A stretch of DNA of 48,481 bases from Actinomycetes bacterium (GCA_021802485.1 JAJZXF010000011.1:1-48481), one strand, 5' to 3'; numbered from the stretch's first letter, positions 9,962-19,777 are shown. Notes: generated by a model from the letters alone, not told the origin. Numbers and translations: made by a program.

Positions 9962-12900
9962 ATGACCATTGGAGCCATAACTCGCTCAACAGCAGCGAAA
10001 TGCCTGCTCGCCTGCATAGCTGCATCACTTCTCGTGCTACAAGCAGCTGTAGCGTCAGCGAGCGTCGGTGGAGGTGCTTCACGCCCCAACGAGATCCTTC
10101 CTACTCAAGGAGCGATCCTGAGCGGCTACGCAAGCATGGTCGTGAGCCCTGGGGGAGCAAACCTCGAAGGATGTAGCGGAGCATCCACCACCATCACCGT
10201 TACCAACGCTCAGGGCCAAACCGTCGCACGCTGGACGAACTCGGGAGGTTCGCTGTCGACGAAGTGGCTAACCGACACTGTCCCAAACGGCGCCTACACC
10301 GTGTCCTCCTCGTGGGTCACCTCACTGCTGAGCGGCACCTCCTGTACACTCGAGCCTGCCCAGAGCAGCACTGCGAGCGTCACGGTCACAAACGGCCCAA
10401 AGCCGTATGTCGGCTCGCCTGGCGCGACACCAAGCCGCCCGGTGACCTGCCCACCACTGCGCCACGACCCCAACACTGCAAGCTCCGGTGAAGTCGCAAC
10501 CCAGACGGGGACCTTCCCCTGGCCGCCAGCGCCGGCTGGCGCCAACCCCGAGCACTACTCCGCCTACGACCACACGCCAGCGATGTTCCCTCCGCTCCGA
10601 CCTGCAAACTGGGCAAATGGCGGCAACAACTGGAAGCTCACAAGCGCCCGCTCACCGAACCCTCAGGTCGCTACCAACCCCCAGGAACTCTGTGGGGTAC
10701 GCGGGAACAGCGTTGACACCGCCTGGCAGACCACCACAGGCAGGCCCACCACGGTCATTGCCGTTATTGACTCGGGAATCGAGTGGTGCGACACCGGCAT
10801 AGTGAACAAGATTTTCTTGAACCGCCAGGCGCTGCCGTACCCGGAGAACGCTCAAGGTCTCACCAAGCCACAGCTCGAAGCCCAAGGGGTCAACTTCGCA
10901 GACTCTGACCCCTACGACCTCAACAACTCGGGGGTGCTGAATGTTCTCCAGTACGCAAACGACCCAAGAGTCCAAGCAGTTGCAAAGGCTTACGGCGGGC
11001 TCTTCTGCTCGGTAGCCCGAGGATCGTACCCAGCAGAGCCGGGACTCGTATCACCAATGGATCTCATTCGCACCTTCGGCACACCGACGATGCCGGGGCC
11101 AAACGGCACCGTGGTCGCCAATCCCTACTATGACCCCAGCCAGTCCCCTGCCGGCTTCACTGCAGCGATCGCAGGTTGGAACTTCGTCGACAACAACAAC
11201 AACGCCTACGACACAGTCCACTATGACCACGGCACTGGAGAGGCCAAGGACATGGCGGGGACAGCGAACACCCTCTCGCACGAGGTGGGAGCCTGCCCGA
11301 ATTGCATGATCCTTCCCATTAGAGCCGGCGACTCGTTCATGACCACCGGCAACCTCTTTGCCCAGGGAGTCCTCTTCGCGGTCGACTCCGGGGCGACCAT
11401 CGTATCTAGCGCGCAAGGCTCTATGGACATCACCGCGCCTGCCCGCGAGGCAATTGCATACGCAAACGCACACGGAGTACCGGTCGTAGCAAGCGCAGCC
11501 GACGAGGCATCCCAGCACCACAACCTCCCCGGCGTGTTGTCCCACACCATTGTGGTCAACAGCGTGACGAGCATAGCGCAGCGAACAGGGTTCAACGCCT
11601 ATAGCCCACCTAGCTACCTCTACCTAAACGGCTGCACAAACTACGGAGCCAACATCGCAGTTAGCGTCGAGAGCGCGTCCTGCTCCTCAGAGGCGACAGG
11701 CAAAGCAGCGGGTATCGTCGGGCTCGCAGAGTCTGCTGCAAGGGATGCTGTATCGAAAGGCATCATCACGAACTATCCGGGGCTCACCTCTGCAAGCGGA
11801 GCACCCGTGCCACTTTCTGCAAACGAGCTCAAGCAGCTCGTCACGATGGGGGCGAGCTCCGTTAATTTCGCGAACTCTGCAGGTGCGTTCCCCTCGAACA
11901 ATTACAACGTCACCACCAACCCCGGCTACTCCTTCATGCCCCCGACCAGTCGCTACCCGTCCCAAGCTGGCTACAACATCTACTTCGGCTACGGACGCAT
12001 CAACGCGTCCACGATCGTGTCGAGGATCTCGCAAGGCTTGATTCCCCCCGAAGCCGAGCTTTACAGTCCGTCCTGGTTCCAGCCCTTCAGCCCGAACCAG
12101 ACCCTTCAGGTAACAGGAAGAATCGCAGCAGTAAGAGCTGCTTCGTACCAATACCAGGTTCTGATATCCCCGGGAGCGCAGCCGCAATCGAACAGCTGGA
12201 CCCTCGTCGCAAGCGGGTCGGGAACCGGTGGGCTCTCCGGCGCGATCAGCGGAACGCTTGCAACGATACCGATGTCGAAGATTGCATCCCTGTTCCCACC
12301 AGGAACCAATTTTGCGGCCCCGCCTGTGCTTGCAAACGGAAGTCCGAACCCGAATGCAGGCGCGTTCACGGTCCTCGTGCAGGTGAAGGACTCTCGGGGA
12401 CTGGTGGGCATGGCCCGGCGAACTGACTTCATCCACTCGGACCCAACACTGCTACCCGGCTATCCACGCAGGTTTGCAAGTTCGCTCATCGCGCCACCGA
12501 AACTCGCTCCACTCGGCCCGGGGGGAAAGAACGTCCTCATCGTCGTCACCGCTGGTGGAACCATCAACGCCTTCCTCCCGAACGGGACCGAGCTGCCTGG
12601 CTGGCCAGTGCATACGAACCCGCTCCCCTACCACGCGGGCGAGCAGGCGTTCACCTCAGGAGCTATTACAGCTGTTCCGAGAGGCGAGATCTTGGGCGGC
12701 GTCGCAGTAGGCGACCTTTCCAACGCTAAAGGAAGCGCTCTCGACGTCGTGGCAACCGACATGGCGGGAAACGTCTATGCCTGGAACGCGAAGGGACAGC
12801 TCTTGCCCGGGTTCCCCGAGCACACAAATCCGCAGTTCTCTGCGCCGTCAGCGGTTGGACCCAACAACAGGCTGCTGCCTGGAATCGGCGCCGCGCCAGC

Positions 12901-15049
12901 ACTTGCGGACCTCCAGGGGAACGGGACCCTTGACATCGTGGCCGCGGCGATGGACCGCCATGTGTATGCGTGGCAACCTAATGGCCAAGCGGTTCCCGGC
13001 TGGCCGGTGCTAGTGGTGGACCCAGCGATGGTCTCATCTGTCAACCCCGTGACCAACAAGGTCACCTTCAAGCCAGGCGCCAACCCGATAATCGGCACGA
13101 AGCTGGTCGACACGCCAGCTATCGGCAACCTGAACGGATCGACTGGACCGCCCGACGTCATCGTGGGCTCAAACCAGGAGTACCCAGGACCGATGAACGC
13201 AAACGTAAACATTGGGGTTCTGGGCAATGTCTTCGGCGTCGGCACCGGCAACGGCCGCGTCTTTGCCATCTACCCAAACGGTTCCCTTCACTCCCCGGCC
13301 ACCAACGCGCCAAACCCCCCAGGATTCCCAAACCCCGGAGCATTCCTGCCGGGTTGGCCAGCGCATATCGGAATCGTCGACCCGGGAGTGCTCCCGGACA
13401 TCGGCGACGGCATATCGAACTCGCCAGCTCTCGCTTCTGTGGCAGGAAACGGCCAGCTTCAGGTTGCAGTGAACAGTGAAGCCGGCCCCGCGTACCTGCT
13501 CAACCCGAACGGCACCTCCTGGCTCGGCTCCACGGGAGGCCTCGACAACGTTATGGCGATGAGGGGTTACGGGCCCCGGTCCAATTCCAACCCCCTTGCA
13601 GGCAGTACCCTGCCTGCGCTCGGCGGCGCAATCCTTGCTCCGCTGGGAGGCAAGGGCGCTCCTGGAATCAGCCTGATCAGTCCAGCGATCAGCAGGGAAC
13701 GGGCACTGGACCAGTTCCTGCCCGGGAATCAGGCCTTGCATCAGTCCCAAGTCGACGCGTGGAACGTCTGGACCGGCAAGCTGCAGCCCGCCTTCCCGCA
13801 ACAGATGAACGACATGATGTTCTTGAGCCAGCCGATAGTTGCGAACGTCGCCTCGAATGGACCTTACGTGGTGGCCGGATCATCGCTGTACGACCTCAGA
13901 GCTATCAACTCAAGTGGCCAGGAGGCCCCTGGGTTCCCGAAGTTGACTGTTGGTTGGATCGCTAGCAGCCCGGTCTTTGGTCCGTTCGGGAACCTCCCAG
14001 ACCAGGTGTTGGCGGCGGGCACCAGGGAAGGCTACCTCTTCGCTTGGTCGACAAGCACCCCAGCATCTGCGCCAAGCGGCCCGTGGCCACAAGGCCACCA
14101 CGATCTGTGGAACACGAACAACCTCAACTCGCCGGCCACCCCTGCACCGACCAGGTCCCCAGCAAGACCTCGCTCCCCAATCGTCGCAATGGCTGCTACC
14201 CCTGGCGGGAACGGCTACTGGGAGGTCAGCTCGGACGGCGGCGTCTTCAGCTTCGGCTCCGCTGTGTTCCACGGTTCGCTTCCCTCCAAAGGCATCCATC
14301 CGAGCGCACCGATAGTTGATATCGTCTCGACCCCGAGCGGGAGCGGCTACTGGCTCATCGGCTCAGACGGTGGTGTCTTCAGCTTCGGCAACGCTGTGTT
14401 TCACGGTTCGCTGCCGTCCAGGGGCATCCACTCGAGTGCACCGATCGTAGGCATGGCCGCTACCCCTCGCGGGAACGGCTACCACATGGTCAGCTCGGAC
14501 GGCGGAGTCTTCAGCTTCGGTGATGCGGGCTTCCACGGCTCGCTTGCATCGGTCGGCGTTAGTTCGCACTCGCCAATCGTTGGTATCGCAAGCACCGTAT
14601 GCGGCTGCGGCTACTGGCTCGTCAGCTCGGACGGCGGCATCTTCAGCTTCTTTGGCCTCGGCCCGTTCTCGTTCTTTCTCGGCTCGCTGCCTTCTCTCCA
14701 CATCCATCCTCGCTCACCTATCATCGGCATCGCAGCCGGCCCCGGAGGCCTCGGCTACTGGCTGGTTGGCTCCGATGGAGGCATCTTCAGCTTCGGGGAT
14801 GCTGGTTTCCACGGCTCGCTGCCAGCGCTTGGCGTGCATCCCACTGCGCCGATAACAGGGATCACACGGAACCCTGCGGGTGGTGGCTACTGGCTGGTCG
14901 GCTCTGACGGAGGCATCTTCAGCTTCGGGGATGCTGGTTTCCACGGCTCGCTGCCAACGCTGATCGACAACCTCAAGTCCTCAGCGCACGTAGTTTCTTC
15001 ACCGCAAGAGGGAAAGCCTCAGAGAAAGCATCAACGTCGGCATCGGTAG
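9962..15049 (+). CDS. secreted subtilisin-like (S8) serine protease with FG-GAP-like segment and six C-terminal SDGG repeats
   Basis: Signal peptide from ATG 9962 (MTIGAITRSTAAKCLLACIAASLLVLQAAVASA). Asp motif TVIAVIDSGIEW, His motif YDHGTGEAKDMAG, Ser motif CSSEATGKAAGIVGL. Repeated LPGYP/LPGWP...VYAWNAKGQ segments, then GYWxVxSDGGxFSFG repeats. ORF track start is 9881. Confidence 0.8.
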   Translation: MTIGAITRSTAAKCLLACIAASLLVLQAAVASASVGGGASRPNEILPTQGAILSGYASMVVSPGGANLEGCSGASTTITVTNAQGQTVARWTNSGGSLSTKWLTDTVPNGAYTVSSSWVTSLLSGTSCTLEPAQSSTASVTVTNGPKPYVGSPGATPSRPVTCPPLRHDPNTASSGEVATQTGTFPWPPAPAGANPEHYSAYDHTPAMFPPLRPANWANGGNNWKLTSARSPNPQVATNPQELCGVRGNSVDTAWQTTTGRPTTVIAVIDSGIEWCDTGIVNKIFLNRQALPYPENAQGLTKPQLEAQGVNFADSDPYDLNNSGVLNVLQYANDPRVQAVAKAYGGLFCSVARGSYPAEPGLVSPMDLIRTFGTPTMPGPNGTVVANPYYDPSQSPAGFTAAIAGWNFVDNNNNAYDTVHYDHGTGEAKDMAGTANTLSHEVGACPNCMILPIRAGDSFMTTGNLFAQGVLFAVDSGATIVSSAQGSMDITAPAREAIAYANAHGVPVVASAADEASQHHNLPGVLSHTIVVNSVTSIAQRTGFNAYSPPSYLYLNGCTNYGANIAVSVESASCSSEATGKAAGIVGLAESAARDAVSKGIITNYPGLTSASGAPVPLSANELKQLVTMGASSVNFANSAGAFPSNNYNVTTNPGYSFMPPTSRYPSQAGYNIYFGYGRINASTIVSRISQGLIPPEAELYSPSWFQPFSPNQTLQVTGRIAAVRAASYQYQVLISPGAQPQSNSWTLVASGSGTGGLSGAISGTLATIPMSKIASLFPPGTNFAAPPVLANGSPNPNAGAFTVLVQVKDSRGLVGMARRTDFIHSDPTLLPGYPRRFASSLIAPPKLAPLGPGGKNVLIVVTAGGTINAFLPNGTELPGWPVHTNPLPYHAGEQAFTSGAITAVPRGEILGGVAVGDLSNAKGSALDVVATDMAGNVYAWNAKGQLLPGFPEHTNPQFSAPSAVGPNNRLLPGIGAAPALADLQGNGTLDIVAAAMDRHVYAWQPNGQAVPGWPVLVVDPAMVSSVNPVTNKVTFKPGANPIIGTKLVDTPAIGNLNGSTGPPDVIVGSNQEYPGPMNANVNIGVLGNVFGVGTGNGRVFAIYPNGSLHSPATNAPNPPGFPNPGAFLPGWPAHIGIVDPGVLPDIGDGISNSPALASVAGNGQLQVAVNSEAGPAYLLNPNGTSWLGSTGGLDNVMAMRGYGPRSNSNPLAGSTLPALGGAILAPLGGKGAPGISLISPAISRERALDQFLPGNQALHQSQVDAWNVWTGKLQPAFPQQMNDMMFLSQPIVANVASNGPYVVAGSSLYDLRAINSSGQEAPGFPKLTVGWIASSPVFGPFGNLPDQVLAAGTREGYLFAWSTSTPASAPSGPWPQGHHDLWNTNNLNSPATPAPTRSPARPRSPIVAMAATPGGNGYWEVSSDGGVFSFGSAVFHGSLPSKGIHPSAPIVDIVSTPSGSGYWLIGSDGGVFSFGNAVFHGSLPSRGIHSSAPIVGMAATPRGNGYHMVSSDGGVFSFGDAGFHGSLASVGVSSHSPIVGIASTVCGCGYWLVSSDGGIFSFFGLGPFSFFLGSLPSLHIHPRSPIIGIAAGPGGLGYWLVGSDGGIFSFGDAGFHGSLPALGVHPTAPITGITRNPAGGGYWLVGSDGGIFSFGDAGFHGSLPTLIDNLKSSAHVVSSPQEGKPQRKHQRRHR

Positions 15050-16160
15050 TTGACCACCCTACGGAGACGCGCAGCGAGCGCGCTGCATCGACCCCCATTG
15101 CCTCGAGGACAGGGGACGGCGTGAGCGACTCCGAGGAGCAAGCAGATCCGGAGTGAACTGCAATTCCAGCCTGGTCAAGCGCCAGCACTAGCGCCTCTGC
15201 TTCGATATCCTCGACCCCAAAGCACACGATGTTTGCCAATCTGTTCTCCTGATCGCCATAGACCTGTGTGCCTGGAACAGACTGCACGACCTCGAGAATC
15301 CGCCTCGTCCAAGTGCCAGCGATCTCCACTTCAGTTTCGAGGCGGGTGCGCTGAACTCCTTGGGAGTCAACGGGATCACTCAACAGCTCAGCAACTTTGC
15401 CAAACCCGACGATTGCCGGGATGTTCTCCATGCCAGCACGCCTGCCGCGCTCCTGCTCGCCGCCAAGTACGAGCGGCTCGATCCGAAGGCCAGGACGGAG
15501 CACAAGGGCACCAACCCCTTTCGGCCCGCCCATCTTGTGTGCTGTAACTGAGACGAGGTCGGCCCCGAGTGAGCCCAGATCCATCGCTACGTTCCCGATC
15601 GCAGCGGACGCGTCGACATGAACGAGAACGCCACTTGTCCTGCACACCTCGACAATCTCCTCCACGGGTTGCAGCGAGCCGACCTCGTGGTTCGCCCACT
15701 GGCAGCTTACGAGCCCAAACACCTCCTTAGGGGAGCCCGGTGAAGCTGCAAACACGTTGCGAAGTCCTGCGACGCTAATGCGCCCAGAGCCTGATACCTC
15801 CAGACCGAGCAACTCGGCACCCGTCATCTCCGCTGCCCGCCGGGATGCCTCGCGGACCGAAGAGTGCTCGATATCGGAGCACACAATCGCTCGACCCCTT
15901 GAGCGTCTTACACCACCCCAAACCGCGGCGTTCGCGGCCTCGGTACCACCGCTGGTAAAGACGACCTGTCTCGGCTTCACGCCAAGGAAGCTCGCGACCC
16001 TGTCCCGGGCATCCTCGATCACATCCCGAGACGACCTGCCCTCGGAGTGAACGCGTCCCGGGTCTGCCCAGTACCCACCCGATATGCACTCCACCACGGC
16101 CTCTGAAACCTCTGGGCGCAACGGGGAACTCGACGCATGATCCAGGTAGTGGCGGACCAC
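14973..16160 (-). CDS. cysteine desulfurase (NifS/IscS-type, class V aminotransferase)
   Basis: YLDHASSSPLRPEV, TSGGTEAANAAVWG, SVTAHKMGGPKGVGAL (PLP lysine), HSGSACSSESLTPSPVLEAMGV. Confidence 0.93.
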   Translation of the reverse strand: MVRHYLDHASSSPLRPEVSEAVVECISGGYWADPGRVHSEGRSSRDVIEDARDRVASFLGVKPRQVVFTSGGTEAANAAVWGGVRRSRGRAIVCSDIEHSSVREASRRAAEMTGAELLGLEVSGSGRISVAGLRNVFAASPGSPKEVFGLVSCQWANHEVGSLQPVEEIVEVCRTSGVLVHVDASAAIGNVAMDLGSLGADLVSVTAHKMGGPKGVGALVLRPGLRIEPLVLGGEQERGRRAGMENIPAIVGFGKVAELLSDPVDSQGVQRTRLETEVEIAGTWTRRILEVVQSVPGTQVYGDQENRLANIVCFGVEDIEAEALVLALDQAGIAVHSGSACSSESLTPSPVLEAMGVDAARSLRVSVGWSTTDADVDAFSEAFPLAVKKLRALRT

Positions 16161-16210
16161 CTAGCGCTCCCCGACAGACGCCAACGTTGCGGGCATCCTC
16201 GCTACTGTGC

Positions 16211-16981
16211 TCAGATGACTGTAGCGCAGGCTGAGTCACCCTTCGCTCGCGAAGAAAAGGTGACCGGCATCGGCCCAGCGCACATACCAGACAACATCCC
16301 CCTAACTATTCCCCGGTCAACCGCGCAGACTACCGGGTTCTGAGCTACCGCCTCGCCAAAGGGGCAGCTTTCCGAGACGACAGCGACAGACTCCCCCCTC
16401 TTTTCTGCACGTGCGGAGAACCCGTGAGCCGTGAGCGCATCAGCGAGCGCGGCCACCGCTTCGTGGGCAGACTGCCTTGGCGTCTTTCCCGGGTCCTCGA
16501 CGATCTGCGAAGCGAGCGCGCGCCCGTACTCCTCGCCTACGCGCTCTGCCATCTCCTCCGCACGCTCTGGCCCAAGCATCGACAGCGCCTGGTTCAAGAG
16601 CGCTAGCAGCAACTCTGTTCGACCCGCGAGGAAGTCCACGGTCGCGTCCATCGCGGATGGCCTGTAGTGCTTGGACGGCCTCCCTGCTCCGCGCGGCAAG
16701 GGCCAATCGCGCGCTATCTCGAGGTACCCGCTATTTACCAGCCGGTCCAGGTGGTGGCGTGCAACGTTTGGGTGAATGTCGAAGAACTCCGCGACCTCGG
16801 ACGCGGTTGCGCCTGCATTCTCCCGCACGTACAGGTAGATCCCCCTGCGAGTCGGATCCCCGAACGCTGAGGTGACCGCTGCTACGGTCGCTGAGAATCC
16901 CTCGGCATCCTCAGGGGGAACTACGCTCCGTACTCGAGAAGACTCACCGAGAGTGCCCATGGTATGCGTGACAACAGCCAT
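16211..16981 (-). CDS. SufR/ArsR-like winged-HTH regulator with C-terminal cysteines
   Basis: FGDPTRRGIYLYVRENAGATASEVAEFFDIHPNVARHHLDRLVNSGYLEI; C-terminal C-x12-C-x14-C and a fourth Cys. Start at ATG 16981 (MAVVTHTMG); the ORF-track extension to 17686 overlaps mrp and is rejected. Confidence 0.85.
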   Translation of the reverse strand: MAVVTHTMGTLGESSRVRSVVPPEDAEGFSATVAAVTSAFGDPTRRGIYLYVRENAGATASEVAEFFDIHPNVARHHLDRLVNSGYLEIARDWPLPRGAGRPSKHYRPSAMDATVDFLAGRTELLLALLNQALSMLGPERAEEMAERVGEEYGRALASQIVEDPGKTPRQSAHEAVAALADALTAHGFSARAEKRGESVAVVSESCPFGEAVAQNPVVCAVDRGIVRGMLSGMCAGPMPVTFSSRAKGDSACATVI

Positions 16982-17078
16982 CGGCACTATTCTACCGTTG
17001 GTCGCAGCGAAAATAGCTAATAGCTGATCAAGGCCGAGCGTTGGAAGGAGCACAATTATCATCCATGAGCGAAACTCC

Positions 17079-18185
17079 GTGAACGAGAGCGATCTGGTTG
17101 ATGCCATTGGACAGGTCATTGACCCTGAGATCCGCTTGCCACTCGCAGACCTGCACATGCTGCGCTGGGCAAAGGTGCGTCGCAGCCGGGTTGATATCCA
17201 GATCGACATTCCCGTCCCAGAGCATCCGGCCCAGCTCGAGCTGGAAAATAGGATCCGCCAGGCTGTCAGGAACGCCGGAGTCGATGGGGATGTCAACGTG
17301 AGGACCGAGATCATGGACGCATCCGAGCGTGCAGTGCTTCGCGCCGCTCTTGCCAGCGACAATGAAGACGGCCACGGACAGGAAAGCCTTCCCTTCGCCG
17401 ACAAGACATCGCACACCCGCGTGATCGGCATCTCCTCGGGCAAGGGTGGGGTGGGCAAGTCATCGATCACAGTCAACCTCGCTCTTTCCCTTGCTCGAAT
17501 GGGAAAGTCGGTCGCAATCCTGGATGCAGACGTGTATGGGTTCTCGGTACCGAAGATGCTAGGGGTAGACCACGACCCTATGGTCATCGACGATATCATG
17601 ATCCCCCCGATCGCACACGGCGTAGCCTGCCTTTCGATGGGCCTGTTTGTCGAAGACTCCCAGCCACTTATCTGGAGAGGTCCCATGCTTCACAAAGCAC
17701 TACAGCAGTTTCTCTCCGACGCACATTGGGGAAAGCCCGACTACCTCGTCATCGACATGCCTCCCGGCACTGGGGATGTCGCACTCTCCATGGCGGAATA
17801 CCTGCCACGAACGGAGATCGTGGTGGTCACCACACCTCAGCCAGCAGCGCAACGGGTAGCCCAGCGGAGCGCTATCGCTGCAAGGAAGATGAAGCTAACG
17901 GTGCGCGGCGTGGTTGAGAACATGTCCTGGTTCACCGGTGATGATCGAAAACGCTACGAAATCTTTGGCTCAGGCGGTGGACAAGATCTCGCCCACTCGC
18001 TCGGAGTTGAGCTCCTAGCGCAGGTGCCCCTAGTCTCAGCCCTGCGCTCGGGCGGTGACTCCGGAGTACCCGTGGTGGCCTCAGATCCAGGATCCGAGGC
18101 CTCACAAGCCTTCGAACGCCTCGCTCAGAGGATCGACGACATGGGCCCTGCGCGTGTTTACCGAAAGGAGCTGACCATCCGCTGA
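17079..18185 (+). CDS. mrp: Mrp/NBP35-family P-loop ATPase, Fe-S cluster carrier
   Basis: GISSGKGGVGKSSITVNLALSLARMGKSVAILDADVYGFSVPKMLG, DYLVIDMPPGTGDVALSM; N-terminal MIP18-like domain. Confidence 0.93.
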   Translation: MNESDLVDAIGQVIDPEIRLPLADLHMLRWAKVRRSRVDIQIDIPVPEHPAQLELENRIRQAVRNAGVDGDVNVRTEIMDASERAVLRAALASDNEDGHGQESLPFADKTSHTRVIGISSGKGGVGKSSITVNLALSLARMGKSVAILDADVYGFSVPKMLGVDHDPMVIDDIMIPPIAHGVACLSMGLFVEDSQPLIWRGPMLHKALQQFLSDAHWGKPDYLVIDMPPGTGDVALSMAEYLPRTEIVVVTTPQPAAQRVAQRSAIAARKMKLTVRGVVENMSWFTGDDRKRYEIFGSGGGQDLAHSLGVELLAQVPLVSALRSGGDSGVPVVASDPGSEASQAFERLAQRIDDMGPARVYRKELTIR

Positions 18186-18195
18186 CCGCGCCAGC

Positions 18196-18222
18196 GCTGG
18201 GAGCTCAGCGTGGGCTCCCAGC
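18196..18222. terminator. GC-rich hairpin between convergent mrp and the AbiEii-like gene
   Basis: GCTGGGAGC (18196-18204) / GCTCCCAGC (18214-18222), 9-nt loop; no clear U tract. Confidence 0.5.
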
Positions 18223-18741
18223 GGATAACGACGATAGCGACGACCAGGCGTGGATCCCTCGCATGGATGCCTCACCACCGATCCTCGCCCGAAACGTTTG
18301 CAAAGCCCAGTCCCTCAAGACGAATCCGGTCCCTCGCAGGTTGACAGCACCGAGGGCGTCGCAATTGTCGAATTCGATGGTTGCTCCAGCGGGCGCAGTG
18401 TCGAGATCGGACAGAAACTCGAACTTGACGACAGCACGAGTGCCGCCGTCGTCTCAGAGCCAACGCCACGCGTGATTGGGATCGACCTCGAATTCCGCGT
18501 TTGCGAGGGCGTTCTTGAGCCGTTTCGCATTCGCCGAGCCAGCGACGATCTCGAGGTCGATCTGCACGTCGACATCGGTCGTTCCAGCGTGAATGACGCT
18601 GCTCTGCGAGCACAGCAGTTCGGGAACCAGTCCACCAAGGAGTACGAACTCCGGCGTCTTCCCATAGTGGTGAACGACGCGTACGAGCGCTGCCTCGGCT
18701 GCAACACGAGCCACCCTGCTGCGCTCTGTGTCTTCAGGCAT
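18205..18741 (-). pseudogene. AbiEii-like nucleotidyltransferase toxin interrupted by an in-frame TGA
   Basis: FVLLGGLVPELLCSQSSVIHAGTTDVDVQIDLEIV (GG...DVDV motif). TGA at 18456-18454, then the same frame continues DDGGTRAVVKFEFLSDLDTAPAGATIEFDNCDALGAVNLRGTGFVLRDWALQTFRARIGGEASMRGI... to TGA at 18205. Confidence 0.7.
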
Positions 18742-19777
18742 GGCTCAGTTCGACCTCTTTGAGGTGCTCGGCGATTTCTTCACCGCGCACGCCGACATGA
18801 ACAATGTCCGCGTAAACGCGCGGCCAGGGGGCGATGCAGAGACCACCCTGTTGCGACGAGAGCTTGTTCGTGGCCATGGTAGGGAACGGTCGTAGCAGCA
18901 AGCGGCCACCTTCTATCGGTCTGATGTCCGCGACAGAGGCTACCTGCTCGAGTTCGGTGATGCTCACGGCGTCGACGTATACCTCGCCGAAGCTCACGAC
19001 GGTCGCGAGCGGCGCGAGCACCTGGGCCGCCATCGCACCGCTGACCGCCCACTCAATCCCATTCTCGTCCCACCGCTCACCTATCGTGCGCAAGGCGCCG
19101 AACGGTTGGTTCCAGGAGACGCCACAGGTGAGCGAGAGGGGCTTGCGTTTGTTGGCAGCCGCGTCAGCGTATTCCACGACGAGACGCTCGACGTTGACAA
19201 GCCTTCGGGCTGACTGGGGTCCTCGGCGAACTCTTGACTCAAGATGACCGCTGTCCTCGAGAAATCGCAGAGCGCGCGTTGTTGCCTCGGTCGAGTACCC
19301 CGTGTGCTCCCGAACGCTTGCCACGGTGACTGCCTCATCGGCGTAAGTGAGGAGCGCCTCGGCGGCACCGAGGACTGCTTCGGTCCACCGAGGCGCTGGC
19401 CGAGATCGGGGGCCGTCGACCCCGGGACGTGAGACCTCGATCACCGCGCCGTCTCTGACGAAATGAAGTTCAGCACCGCCAGTCTCATCGACCCAACCAA
19501 GGCCCGCGTTCCATGCCTCCTCACGCGCTCCTCGTGAAATCTCGGTACCGATGATGATGTCGGGTCTTGGTTGCGCAGCTAGAACCTCGCGAACCTTTTT
19601 CAGGCCGCAGCGCCCAACCCACCGCGCGCGAAACTCGATCGAGGCGATCTTGACGCCCACATCGAGGGGATGGGTTAACCCTTGCTTGATCGAGCACCCG
19701 CTCACCGCCGCAGATGTTGTCACTTGGAGGGCGGCTAGGAGACGGCGAGTCGGAGCCTGGGTATCGTTCTCATACAT
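18734..19777 (-). CDS. type IV TA AbiEi-family antitoxin/transcriptional regulator
   Basis: Winged-helix-like centre (VASVREHTGYSTEATTRALRFLEDSGHLESRVRRGPQSARR) and C-terminus APWPRVYADIVHVGVRGEEIAEHLKEV. Overlaps the AbiEii-like gene by 8 nt. Confidence 0.7.
   Translation of the reverse strand: MYENDTQAPTRRLLAALQVTTSAAVSGCSIKQGLTHPLDVGVKIASIEFRARWVGRCGLKKVREVLAAQPRPDIIIGTEISRGAREEAWNAGLGWVDETGGAELHFVRDGAVIEVSRPGVDGPRSRPAPRWTEAVLGAAEALLTYADEAVTVASVREHTGYSTEATTRALRFLEDSGHLESRVRRGPQSARRLVNVERLVVEYADAAANKRKPLSLTCGVSWNQPFGALRTIGERWDENGIEWAVSGAMAAQVLAPLATVVSFGEVYVDAVSITELEQVASVADIRPIEGGRLLLRPFPTMATNKLSSQQGGLCIAPWPRVYADIVHVGVRGEEIAEHLKEVELSHA

Noticed and set aside
16211-17686. 491-aa minus-strand ORF as a single protein
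   Set aside because: The N-terminal 235 aa are antisense to mrp; the HTH protein begins at ATG 16981.
18454-18456. In-frame TGA as a selenocysteine codon
   Set aside because: AbiEii-type nucleotidyltransferases are not known selenoproteins, and no SECIS-like hairpin was seen immediately downstream; a nonsense mutation is simpler.
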